From assembly GCF_001263415.1 (NCBI RefSeq), contig NZ_LGTE01000017.1:1-64000 (forward strand): a stretch of DNA of 64,000 bases. The letters run 5' to 3'. Source of the stretch: Thermincola ferriacetica (GTDB lineage: Bacteria > Bacillota > Thermincolia > Thermincolales > Thermincolaceae). Below are positions 8,210 to 16,186 of this stretch, in pieces. The translations under genes were made by a program, and so were the position numbers. Position 1 is the stretch's first letter. Every line of letters starts with the position of its first letter. The notes under the pieces are model-generated. The model ran no database searches, was not told the origin of the DNA, and worked only from the letters and a program-made list of their open reading frames with translations.

Positions 8210-8271
8210 TTGACAGGGGGCTTTTTCTGGGAGTATAATATGACCAACCGGTCATATGACTAGTTGGTCAT
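8210..8271 (+). promoter_or_regulatory. promoter and TetR operator of the efflux operon
   Basis: TTGACA (8210-8215), an 18-bp spacer and TATAAT (8234-8239) form a near-consensus promoter. Immediately after the -10, a 30-bp dyad spans 8241-8270. Its outer arms TGACCAAC and GTTGGTCA are perfect, the central GTCATATGAC is palindromic, and only four positions break symmetry. It covers the expected transcription start, so a bound TetR dimer pair would block initiation. The regulator gene starts 24 bp further on, which points to autoregulation. Confidence 0.85.
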
Positions 8272-8294
8272 GCTTATTGATTGGGAGGGGTGTT

Positions 8295-8954
8295 ATGCCG
8301 AGACAGACCTTTTTTAATCTGCCTGAAGATAAACGAAAAAAAATTATAGATATTGCTCTTGATGAGTTTGCCGGCCGGCCTTACAGCAAAGCCTCCCTGT
8401 CCAGGATTGTGGCCAGGGCGGGGATTGCCAAGGGCAGCATGTACCAGTACTTTGAGGATAAAAAGGACCTCTTTATGTACCTGCTCGAGTTAGCGGCCGG
8501 GGAGAAACTGGCTTATATTGAGCAGGAAGTTGATCCCGGTGCGGATTTTTTTACCGCCTTTGAACAGTCCATGCTGGCCGGTATCCGTTTTAACCTTGAC
8601 CACCCAAAACTGAGCCGGGTTATTGCCAATGCCATGGATTCTACCGGGGAAGAAGCGCTGCACGATTTTATCGTCAAGGGCAGGAAGATGACCCTTGAAT
8701 ATTTCAGCCAAATGGTCAGGCGAGGTCAGGAACAGGGTAGCATCAGGAAAGATATAGATATTAAGCTTGCTTCCTATATGGTTTCTTCTATGCTGTCCCA
8801 GGGACTAACGGAATATATTCTGGATATCCTCGGGGGCAGCGCCGTGGATGATCTTCTTAAGAAGCCTGAACTGGCAGAGAGGCTCAACGAGGAACAAATA
8901 AAAGGTATTATTGACGAAACAATGAAGCTGCTGCGTAACGGGTTGCAACCTTAG
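8295..8954 (+). CDS. TetR-family transcriptional regulator
   Basis: This 219-residue protein has an N-terminal TetR helix-turn-helix at about 10-57 (KKIIDIALDEF … SLSRIVARAGIAKGSMYQYFEDKKDLF) and a divergent all-helical ligand domain. The start ATG 8295 follows GGGAGGGG by four bases; the longer reading from 8256 would begin inside the operator. It is the first gene of an operon with the ABC exporter genes and a membrane fusion protein, and it follows the dyad described at 8241-8270. The inference is that it represses the exporter until a toxic ligand binds. The ligand cannot be told from the sequence. Confidence 0.9.
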   Translation: MPRQTFFNLPEDKRKKIIDIALDEFAGRPYSKASLSRIVARAGIAKGSMYQYFEDKKDLFMYLLELAAGEKLAYIEQEVDPGADFFTAFEQSMLAGIRFNLDHPKLSRVIANAMDSTGEEALHDFIVKGRKMTLEYFSQMVRRGQEQGSIRKDIDIKLASYMVSSMLSQGLTEYILDILGGSAVDDLLKKPELAERLNEEQIKGIIDETMKLLRNGLQP

Positions 8955-9002
8955 GCTGTTAGCGCTGCCCATTTTTTAACTTTAACCAAAGGGGCAATTA
9001 TT

Positions 9003-9707
9003 ATGGAAATAGTTATTAAAACGAAAAACCTGCATAAAACCTTCTTTAACGGTGAGGTGCCTGTCCATGCCCTCAAGGGAATTAACCTGGACATTAACGA
9101 GGGAGAGTTTGTGGTTATCCTGGGGCCCAGCGGTTCCGGCAAGAGTACGCTCCTGAATATTCTTGGTGGGATGGATGCTCCCACCGAAGGAGAGATTTAC
9201 TATCGGGGTATCCCGCTGCATAATATGGGCAAAAAAGAACTGACCATGTTCAGGCGGAATGCTGTAGGCTTTATTTTTCAGTTCTACAACCTGATACCCA
9301 ATCTGACAGCTTATGAAAATGTGGCCCTGGCGGCGGAAATAGCCGTTAACCCCTTAGACCCCGCCAAAGTTCTTGCCGAAATGGGGCTGGCCGACAGAAA
9401 AAATCATTTTCCGTCCCAGTTATCGGGCGGGCAACAACAGCGTGTTGCTATAGCCCGGGCTATTGCGAAAAACCCGGATATTTTACTCTGCGACGAACCT
9501 ACCGGAGCTTTGGACTACGAAACAGGGAAGCAGGTGTTAGATACGTTAAGAAACTTCAATCGGGTGATGGGCAAGACTGTTTTGGTCATTACCCACAATG
9601 CCGCCATAGGAAAAATGGCCGACCGGGTTATATACATCAAGGACGGCCGGGTGGATAAGGTAGAGGTTAATGCCAACCCCGTAACTGCCGGCGAGGTGAG
9701 CTGGTAA
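9003..9707 (+). CDS. MacB/LolD-type ABC transporter ATP-binding protein
   Basis: This 234-residue nucleotide-binding subunit has all the motifs: Walker [10 protein letters not shown] (about 41-49), Q-loop ([17 protein letters not shown]), signature [14 protein letters not shown] (about 139-152), Walker [13 protein letters not shown] and H-switch ITHN. The set is typical of the MacB/FtsE-like class that couples to FtsX-fold permeases. Its stop codon overlaps the start of the permease gene (TAATG). It works with that permease and the fusion protein as a three-part export system. Confidence 0.93.
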   Translation: MEIVIKTKNLHKTFFNGEVPVHALKGINLDINEGEFVVILGPSGSGKSTLLNILGGMDAPTEGEIYYRGIPLHNMGKKELTMFRRNAVGFIFQFYNLIPNLTAYENVALAAEIAVNPLDPAKVLAEMGLADRKNHFPSQLSGGQQQRVAIARAIAKNPDILLCDEPTGALDYETGKQVLDTLRNFNRVMGKTVLVITHNAAIGKMADRVIYIKDGRVDKVEVNANPVTAGEVSW

Positions 9708-12061
9708 TGCTGAAACGCAAACTGTGGAGGGACATCAGGGGTAACTGGGGCGCCTACCTGGCCGTAATCAGCGTCTTGGTAATCGGCTTGATGCTTTATG
9801 TTTCTCTTTCCCTGACCCTGGAAAGTTTAAGGATCAGCAAGGATAATTATTATAGGGATTACCGTTTTGCCGACGGCTTTGCCCAGATTGCCAGGGGCCC
9901 GGAAAGTATAGTAGACGAGCTGGAAGATATAAAAGGCATTGACCGGGCTATCGGCAGGATAGTGCAGAACGTTTTGGTCCATAAAACTTCTGGTGAGGAA
10001 ACGACCACCTTGCGTCTTGTCTCTTTTACACCGGGGCAGCCGTTGAACAATTTTAAGTTGGAATCAGGCAGGCTGCCGGCGGGCGAAAGCAGGGAATTGT
10101 TGGTTACCCCGGCTTTTTTGGCCGGAAATAATTACCGGATAGGAGATGAAATTCCCCTTATCATTAAAGGACGGGAAGTAAAATTCACTATTACGGGAAC
10201 GGCCAACAGCCCGGAGTATGTATATGAAATACCTGACGGGTTGACATTGACACCCAATCCGAAAACCTTTGGGGTGGCTTTTGTACCGTATCGTGTGTTG
10301 GCATCGCTTCTGGGTATGAGTGGACAGGTAAACGACGTGACTTTTACGCTGGATTCCGGAACGGATTTTTCCAGTGTCAAGACCCAGGTCACCAGGATGC
10401 TGGCGCCTTATGGTATGACCCGGCTTATCCCCCGTAAAGATCAGTTGAGTAATTCCATGCTGGAACAAGAGCTGAAAGGGCTGGAAGGGTCTGCGTTCGC
10501 AACGCCAGTCATTTTCTTGGCCGTTGCAGGCAGCATCCTGTATATTATGCTCAGGCGTATGGTGGAACAACAGAGGGGCCAGCTTGGCGTGCTCAAGGCT
10601 TTTGGTTTTACTGACCGGGAAATTATCAGGCATTACCTTGGATATGCCTTTTTAGTCGGGAGCGTGGGCGGGCTTGCAGGCGGTATGGCCGGTTCGGCTT
10701 TATCATTTTACCTGGCCCGCATATATCAAATGTATTATAACATTCCTGGGTTAACCGGCCGATTTTCATGGGTTTACCTTATTGCCGGCGCCTTTCTTTC
10801 GCTGTTAATCAGTTTGTTTGCGGGTTACCGGGGTTGCAGAAGGGTTATAACCCTGACACCGGCAGAGGCCATGCGGCCCCCGGCGCCTATTGTGGGAAAA
10901 AAGACGCCGGTGGAAAAAGTCACCTTTTTCTGGGAACTGTTGAATATCCAGGCCAGAATGGCTGTCAGGAATGTCTTCCGTAACAAGCAGCGGGCTTTAT
11001 TTGTCGTACTGGGTGTGGCCGGCGCTTTCAGCATGATGGTTGCTTCCGGGGCATCCTTCGATGCTACCTACTACCTGGTTAAATTCCAGTTTGAACGGGT
11101 CGAAAAATATGATTTAAAAGTGATATTAGACCGTTACGTGGTTAAAGAGCATGGTGTGCGGGACAGCGAATACCTGGATGGGGTTATCAGGGCGGAGCCT
11201 TTGTTGGAAGTGCCGGTTACCGTGAACCATAAATGGCTGGAAAAAGATATCATCATTACCGGGCTTCCGGCCAACACCAGGCTTTTTTCTCTGTTGAGTA
11301 AAGATGGCCGGAGAGTGGACCTGCCGCGTAACGGTATGGTGGTTTCAAACCAGTTAGCCAGGGTTTTAAGTATTAAAGAAGGCGATTTGGTAACAGTCAA
11401 ATCCTTTCTGGGGGATAAAAAAGAAAAGCAGGTCGTGGTACGACAGGTTATTCCCCAATACGTCGGTTTGGGAGCCTATATGGAAATAGGGGCTTTGGGC
11501 GACCTCATGGATATGCCTTCGGCTGCTTCTTCCATACTGCTTTCAGTAGAACGGGATAAGATGGCCGAGGTCCGAAAGAATTTACAGGAGGGCCGCAATG
11601 TGGCCGCAATCCATGACAAGACTAAAATGAAAGAACAGTTTGAGGAATTAATGGCCTCCTCAAAGGCCAGCCAGTTCATTCTTCTTTTCTTTGCTTTTCT
11701 GACAGGTTTTGCCATAATTTATAACGTAAACCTTATTTCTCTGTCGGAGCGGGAAAGGGAATTGGCCACTTTAATGGTACTGGGCATGACTGAGCGGGAA
11801 GTGGGGCGGATTTTACTGTGCGAGCAGGTTTTCCTGGGTTCACTGGCGATAATTTGTGGCATACCGCTCAGCTATGGCATGCTTTATGCCATTGTTAATG
11901 CTGCCGGCAGTGAGATTTACAATATGCCTTTGATAATTGCTCCCAAAACATTTTTCATCAGCCTGCTGGGAACCTTGTTATTCCTGGTTGTCGCCCAGTG
12001 GCGGATGAAAGGAAAGATAGGCAGGTTGTCCATGTTAGGTGTACTCAAAGAGCGTGAATAA
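9707..12061 (+). CDS. FtsX/MacB-fold ABC transporter permease (two FtsX modules)
   Basis: This 784-residue permease has an N-terminal helix at about 15-35, a large extracytoplasmic domain, three helices at about 265-370, and then the whole layout again: a helix at about 425-445, a second outer domain, and three helices at about 650-770. The duplicated FtsX module is the usual form of Gram-positive single-chain MacB-like permeases. Motifs include QLGVLKAFGFTDREI and a parallel ELATLMVLGMTEREV in the second half. It would export a peptide, lipid or drug, or perform mechanotransmission. It is co-transcribed with the ATPase gene upstream and the HlyD-like gene 15 bp downstream. Confidence 0.9.
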   Translation: MLKRKLWRDIRGNWGAYLAVISVLVIGLMLYVSLSLTLESLRISKDNYYRDYRFADGFAQIARGPESIVDELEDIKGIDRAIGRIVQNVLVHKTSGEETTTLRLVSFTPGQPLNNFKLESGRLPAGESRELLVTPAFLAGNNYRIGDEIPLIIKGREVKFTITGTANSPEYVYEIPDGLTLTPNPKTFGVAFVPYRVLASLLGMSGQVNDVTFTLDSGTDFSSVKTQVTRMLAPYGMTRLIPRKDQLSNSMLEQELKGLEGSAFATPVIFLAVAGSILYIMLRRMVEQQRGQLGVLKAFGFTDREIIRHYLGYAFLVGSVGGLAGGMAGSALSFYLARIYQMYYNIPGLTGRFSWVYLIAGAFLSLLISLFAGYRGCRRVITLTPAEAMRPPAPIVGKKTPVEKVTFFWELLNIQARMAVRNVFRNKQRALFVVLGVAGAFSMMVASGASFDATYYLVKFQFERVEKYDLKVILDRYVVKEHGVRDSEYLDGVIRAEPLLEVPVTVNHKWLEKDIIITGLPANTRLFSLLSKDGRRVDLPRNGMVVSNQLARVLSIKEGDLVTVKSFLGDKKEKQVVVRQVIPQYVGLGAYMEIGALGDLMDMPSAASSILLSVERDKMAEVRKNLQEGRNVAAIHDKTKMKEQFEELMASSKASQFILLFFAFLTGFAIIYNVNLISLSERERELATLMVLGMTEREVGRILLCEQVFLGSLAIICGIPLSYGMLYAIVNAAGSEIYNMPLIIAPKTFFISLLGTLLFLVVAQWRMKGKIGRLSMLGVLKERE

Positions 12062-12076
12062 AAGGGGGATGGAATT

Positions 12077-13354
12077 ATGTCCAAATGGCCGGAGGTTTTC
12101 CAGACAGGGCTGAAAGACAACAAAAAGCGGAAAAAATGGATTTACGCCGGCGTAGGGTTGCTGGTTATATTAGGCCTGATAAGCTCAGTGGCTTTTCAAG
12201 CGGTGGATGTTGACACATACACCGTGCAGAGAACCGATGTAGTGTCTACCGTATGGGAAACGGGTAAAGTTGTAAGTGACTCTACTGAAGACATTTACAG
12301 TGAAATTCAGGGGAGGGTAAAGGCCGTTTATGTGGATACCGGCGACAGTGTAGAAAAAGGCAAATTATTGGCCGTTATCGACGTTAGCGAACTGGACACC
12401 CAGATAGCCCGCCTGGAAGGGGAATTAAAATCCGTGGAGGGTCAGGAGCAAACGGCTTTATCCCAGGTGGACATTAACCAAATAAAACAACAGGAACTGG
12501 CGGTGGAACAGGCCCGGGTAGCCTTGGGGCTGGCCAAAGCAAATTATGAAAGGATCAAAGAACTTTATGCCCAGGGAGCGGCGACCAGAGTGGAGCTGGA
12601 CCGAAGCGAGGCTGACCTGGCAACCAGACAAAAAGCTGTATCCCAGGCTGAAGCTGCCCTGGCTTCCTTAAAGAAGCAGAATAAAAGCAGCCAATTGCAG
12701 TATGAGGGCCAAAGAGAGAGCCTGCAAGCTGAACTGCGGCACCTGCAGGGACAAAAAGCCAAATCCCGGGTAACCGCCGACCGGGATGGCATTGTATTTA
12801 CCAGGAAGGTAAAAGAGGGGGATATAGTTTCTCCGGGCAGTTTATTGTTTACCGTGGGCAGTAGGGAGAAGACGAAAATTGAGGTATATGTTAACAATAA
12901 AGACATGATGCGGGTGAACACGGGCGATGAAGTGAAGGTTATCTTTAGAGTCCCGGGCGAGGATGTGGAGGTTAAAGGGGTGATTGACCGGATTGCTCCT
13001 GCCGCTGAAGAGATAATTTCTTCCCTGGGCATTCCCGAAGATAAAATCAAAGTAACAGTTAATTTAAAGGAAAAGCCTGCGGGAATCAAGGTAATACCGG
13101 GTGCTACCGTGGATGTGGTGGTTACCACCCAAAAGGCGCCTGATGTACCGGCGGTGCCTAAAGAAGCCCTTTTTTCCGACAAGGGCGAAGATTATGTCTG
13201 GGTAAACAGGCAGGGTAAAGCAGCTATTGTCAAGGTGCAGACCGGTGTGGAAGGAGACGACCTGGTAGAAATTAAAAGCGGCCTTAAAGAAGGCGACCGG
13301 GTGCTGTTGAACCCACATCTGCCGGAACTGAAAGAGGGTATCAGGATAAAATAA
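12077..13354 (+). CDS. MacA/HlyD-like membrane fusion protein
   Basis: This 425-residue protein has one N-terminal transmembrane helix (about 22-42). A lipoyl-like half motif (GRVKAVYVDTGDSVEKGKLLAVID) is followed by a long coiled coil at about 105-220 with heptad-rich Gln/Glu/Ala content. The second lipoyl half is GIVFTRKVKEGDIVSPGSLLF, and beta-barrel and membrane-proximal domains end the chain. This is the standard adaptor layout. In monoderms such proteins act with MacB-type permeases without an outer membrane channel. It is the last gene of the TetR-controlled operon; no clear terminator is seen in the 57 bp before the convergent gene. Confidence 0.9.
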   Translation: MSKWPEVFQTGLKDNKKRKKWIYAGVGLLVILGLISSVAFQAVDVDTYTVQRTDVVSTVWETGKVVSDSTEDIYSEIQGRVKAVYVDTGDSVEKGKLLAVIDVSELDTQIARLEGELKSVEGQEQTALSQVDINQIKQQELAVEQARVALGLAKANYERIKELYAQGAATRVELDRSEADLATRQKAVSQAEAALASLKKQNKSSQLQYEGQRESLQAELRHLQGQKAKSRVTADRDGIVFTRKVKEGDIVSPGSLLFTVGSREKTKIEVYVNNKDMMRVNTGDEVKVIFRVPGEDVEVKGVIDRIAPAAEEIISSLGIPEDKIKVTVNLKEKPAGIKVIPGATVDVVVTTQKAPDVPAVPKEALFSDKGEDYVWVNRQGKAAIVKVQTGVEGDDLVEIKSGLKEGDRVLLNPHLPELKEGIRIK

Positions 13355-13411
13355 TTATTATGTTGTTGCCAAATGTTTTCTGATGAATATTTTTTGTCTC
13401 AAATAAATATT

Positions 13412-14989
13412 TTACCTCCGAGTTGATAATTGATTGTTCTTTATCAGATACTCGTTTTTCCCTGTATTGAAATTCCATATTTCCAGCAGTCTTCTTTTGT
13501 CAAAGAGATTGCCGCGGGTAACCAGGGAAAGTTTGTCATAGTATTCAGCCAGTTCCCGATCTTTTATTTGATTTTTGCCGGACCGTAGGGTTGCCAGGTA
13601 GCCCGATGGGATATTGCGCTCAAAATGCCCGATACGCCAGGGCTTTTTAGCCGGCAGCCGGGCCAGCAGGGGATCTGATAAAGCCATTTCGTCAACGATA
13701 TATACTGCGGGACCGGCGAAATAACCGTAGTAGCCTATGGCTTTTCGAACTACCACCGAAGGGCCTTTTTTTTTGGCCTCCAAGCCTGCTGTTGTCCAGA
13801 CGTGGTTTGGCATAATCTGGCCTTTTCTGGCTTTCAGTAAACCTGAAGCCTGATAGTAAAAAGCGCGTTCGTCAGCAATACCGTCGGCATAAATAGCTTG
13901 CCTTTGCAAACCGTAATCGGCATTTGAAAGGATGGGGGGGAATGGGCCAATTAGGCTGACGGTTATAATAAATAAACCTGTCATCCATGCCTGCTTTTTC
14001 CCGAATATGCCCAGGTTATGGTACTGGCATAATAGCGCTACGCCGGAAAAGAGCACAACTGTAAAAAACCGGCCGCTCATGAAATCGCCACCGATTTTAA
14101 TAATATAAAGCAGGTACAAGGCTATACCTCCGGCGACGGCCAGCTTATCTCTTTCCCTTTTCAACAGTGCGGCGACCAACGAAGCAATTATAGTTACCAA
14201 AGTTAAAGGATCTAGGCCAAGAGAGTTTTTAAAGTAGCGGATTCCCTGAACCGCCAGGGCCGCGTTGCTAATGCCTGTATGTAGTTTGGCGTAGGCAGTA
14301 TTAGGGAATGGAAAACCGTAATAGAAGAGGGAAAACAGTTCCCAAACCACAATGGGAGTAAAACCGATGGCGGCCCAATACAGTCCTGATTTTTTACGGA
14401 ATCTGAGCATTGCATACAATAGGCAGGGAAAATAAATAAGTACAGTATCAATCCTGTTGAGCATGCCCAATGAAGCTATAAGCGACAAAAGGAACAGTTT
14501 CTTTTGGTTTGGTTCGCCTTTGAAATATACAAGGAAAAACAATGCTAAAATCAAATGATTCAAGGGGTTTTCCAATCCTGATGTGGAATAATCGATAAAG
14601 GCTTTGGAACCGGTCAATACCAGGATGCCCAAAATTGCTACTGTTCTGGAATTAGCTATTTTCAAGGCAAGTATCAGCACAGCGGCCAGGGACAGAAAGA
14701 GGGACAAAAAAATGCTCGTATAAAAAGCCTCATGGGTAAAAAAATACAGAGCGGATACCATGAACATCCACAGGGGGTGGGTATAAGCCTGCACTCTCTC
14801 GCCTACATTCCAGGTTAACCCGTACCCGTTGACAAAGTTGTTTACTGTCCGGAAGGTAATGTATGCGTCGTCGGAAACCCAGGCGTTTCTTAAAACAACT
14901 ATGGCAAAAATCAATATTGCCAAAAACAGAAAAAGCGCCGCCACCTTGTTCTTTTGCATGGTTGTTAATTCGCGGGTCAATTTTTTCAT
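13412..14989 (-). CDS. GT-C fold membrane glycosyltransferase-like protein
   Basis: This 525-residue protein has about 11 transmembrane helices. The first outer loop carries SDDAYITFR and then NVGERVQAYTHPLW, the pattern of GT-C enzymes that use lipid-linked sugars (arabinofuranosyltransferase-like and related uncharacterised families); the Asp-Asp pair is the presumed catalytic motif. A soluble, extracytoplasmic C-terminal domain of ~130 residues follows. Substrate and acceptor are unknown; a cell-envelope glycan is likely. The start ATG 14989 has GGAGAGG close upstream; an internal Met (QKNKV) is an alternative. It is monocistronic, with a good minus-strand promoter. Confidence 0.72.
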   Translation of the reverse strand: MKKLTRELTTMQKNKVAALFLFLAILIFAIVVLRNAWVSDDAYITFRTVNNFVNGYGLTWNVGERVQAYTHPLWMFMVSALYFFTHEAFYTSIFLSLFLSLAAVLILALKIANSRTVAILGILVLTGSKAFIDYSTSGLENPLNHLILALFFLVYFKGEPNQKKLFLLSLIASLGMLNRIDTVLIYFPCLLYAMLRFRKKSGLYWAAIGFTPIVVWELFSLFYYGFPFPNTAYAKLHTGISNAALAVQGIRYFKNSLGLDPLTLVTIIASLVAALLKRERDKLAVAGGIALYLLYIIKIGGDFMSGRFFTVVLFSGVALLCQYHNLGIFGKKQAWMTGLFIITVSLIGPFPPILSNADYGLQRQAIYADGIADERAFYYQASGLLKARKGQIMPNHVWTTAGLEAKKKGPSVVVRKAIGYYGYFAGPAVYIVDEMALSDPLLARLPAKKPWRIGHFERNIPSGYLATLRSGKNQIKDRELAEYYDKLSLVTRGNLFDKRRLLEIWNFNTGKNEYLIKNNQLSTRR

Positions 14990-15082
14990 CCTCTCCAGCG
15001 TATTTGAGCCCCATTTATGCCTATATGCAAAAGGTGTAGTTCTATTGTTCCACAGGTGACTGAGAGATTGTTTACTATGGTG

Positions 15083-15111
15083 ATTATAGCAGACTTGGTA
15101 TCTTTAAGCAA
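15083..15111 (-). promoter_or_regulatory. promoter of the GT-C protein gene
   Basis: On the minus strand TTGCTT (15111-15106), a 17-bp spacer and TATAAT (15088-15083) form a sigma-A type promoter about 95 bp upstream of the start codon. The rest of 14990-15198 shows nothing further. Confidence 0.6.
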
Positions 15112-15198
15112 TTTCCACAGTAGCGAAAATCTTTTACGGAACACCGGTGCCCAGGTCTTTGCGTTTATGTCTGGGGCAACCGTTTGTTTCAGAAGGGG

Positions 15199-16080
15199 CT
15201 AAACAAGCAATGCTACAAATTTTTGCGCTGCCACCGACAGGGGAATGTTGTTATTTGTTAAAACACCCAGCTTCCTGGCAGGTATCTTTTCCCGCAGGTT
15301 CAACATAAAAACTTCGCTGCCGGAGAGTTCTTTTTCGATGTATTCTTTTACCACCAGAGAGATGCCCAGGCCTATTTTGGCCATTTCCACCAGCAGGTCC
15401 ACACTGCCCAGTTCCACTTCGGGGATTATCTTTACGCCTTTACTTTCCAGGAACGTATCAATAAAGTTTCTTGTTGTGGTGTTTTTTTCCAGCATCAGCA
15501 CAGGATATTGTGCCAGTTCTTGCAAGGAGATTTTCTTCCTCTTCAGGTGGGCGAAGTTTTGCCCGGCTATAAACACATCGTGTATGGTTTTCACCTTATC
15601 TACCCGCATCGTTTTCTCCACTGTTCCAGGCATGTTCACCACTGCCACGTCTACACTGCCTTTTTTCAGTAGTTCAATACACCTGGGCGATGTCCTGTTG
15701 GTCACTTTGATGCGAATGTTGGGGTAAAGGCGGTTAAACTTCTTGAGATAGGGAAGAAGGTAGTATTTACAGATGGTATCACTTGCCCCTATCCTGACTT
15801 CTCCCTGTTGCAGGGAGTGGATTTCCTCAATGCTTCTTTCACCGGCCCTGATCAGGTTATAAGCCTGTTCAATATGCCTGAACAGGGTCTCCCCTTCCTG
15901 AGTAAGTTTGACCTGCTTGGTATTCCTGATGAACAGCCGGCAGTTCATTTTTTCCTCCAGCAGTTTGACGGACTGGCTTACGGCGGACTGGGAGATGTGC
16001 AGCTCCTGTGAAGCCCCGGAGAAGCTGAGATTTTTGGCTACGTAGTAAAAAACTTTGTATAATTCGAAGTTGATGTCCAT
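15199..16080 (-). CDS. LysR-family transcriptional regulator
   Basis: This 293-residue protein has the N-terminal winged helix-turn-helix of LysR proteins (about 1-62, with FSGASQELHISQSAVSQSVKLLEEKM) and a periplasmic-binding-like effector domain from about 90. The latter begins GEVRIGASDTICKYYLLPYLKKF, as in the CysB/CbbR-like branch. It is divergent from purL with a 106-bp gap that contains a dyad. Classical LysR logic would make it regulate either itself or purL; no effector can be named. Purine control by a LysR protein is not usual, so it may only govern itself and distant genes. Confidence 0.85.
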   Translation of the reverse strand: MDINFELYKVFYYVAKNLSFSGASQELHISQSAVSQSVKLLEEKMNCRLFIRNTKQVKLTQEGETLFRHIEQAYNLIRAGERSIEEIHSLQQGEVRIGASDTICKYYLLPYLKKFNRLYPNIRIKVTNRTSPRCIELLKKGSVDVAVVNMPGTVEKTMRVDKVKTIHDVFIAGQNFAHLKRKKISLQELAQYPVLMLEKNTTTRNFIDTFLESKGVKIIPEVELGSVDLLVEMAKIGLGISLVVKEYIEKELSGSEVFMLNLREKIPARKLGVLTNNNIPLSVAAQKFVALLV

Positions 16081-16090
16081 ATAAGAGCTC

Positions 16091-16107
16091 CTAATAAAAT
16101 ATATTAG
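16091..16107. promoter_or_regulatory. candidate LysR operator
   Basis: CTAATA (16091-16096) and TATTAG (16102-16107) flank a 5-bp centre and sit 11 bp from the LysR start codon. The size fits a T-N11-A type LysR box. The region is very AT-rich, so chance is not excluded. Confidence 0.4.
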
Positions 16108-16186
16108 TAATATTAACTACACTTATTAATTTTAGTATGGTAGAATAAAGCTGTAAAGTAGTAAATTTCATGGGGGTAAAATTACT

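Noticed and set aside
12565-13182. 205-residue minus-strand frame inside the membrane fusion protein gene
   Set aside because: Antisense to an unambiguous gene, Ser/Thr-rich shadow, no ribosome site.
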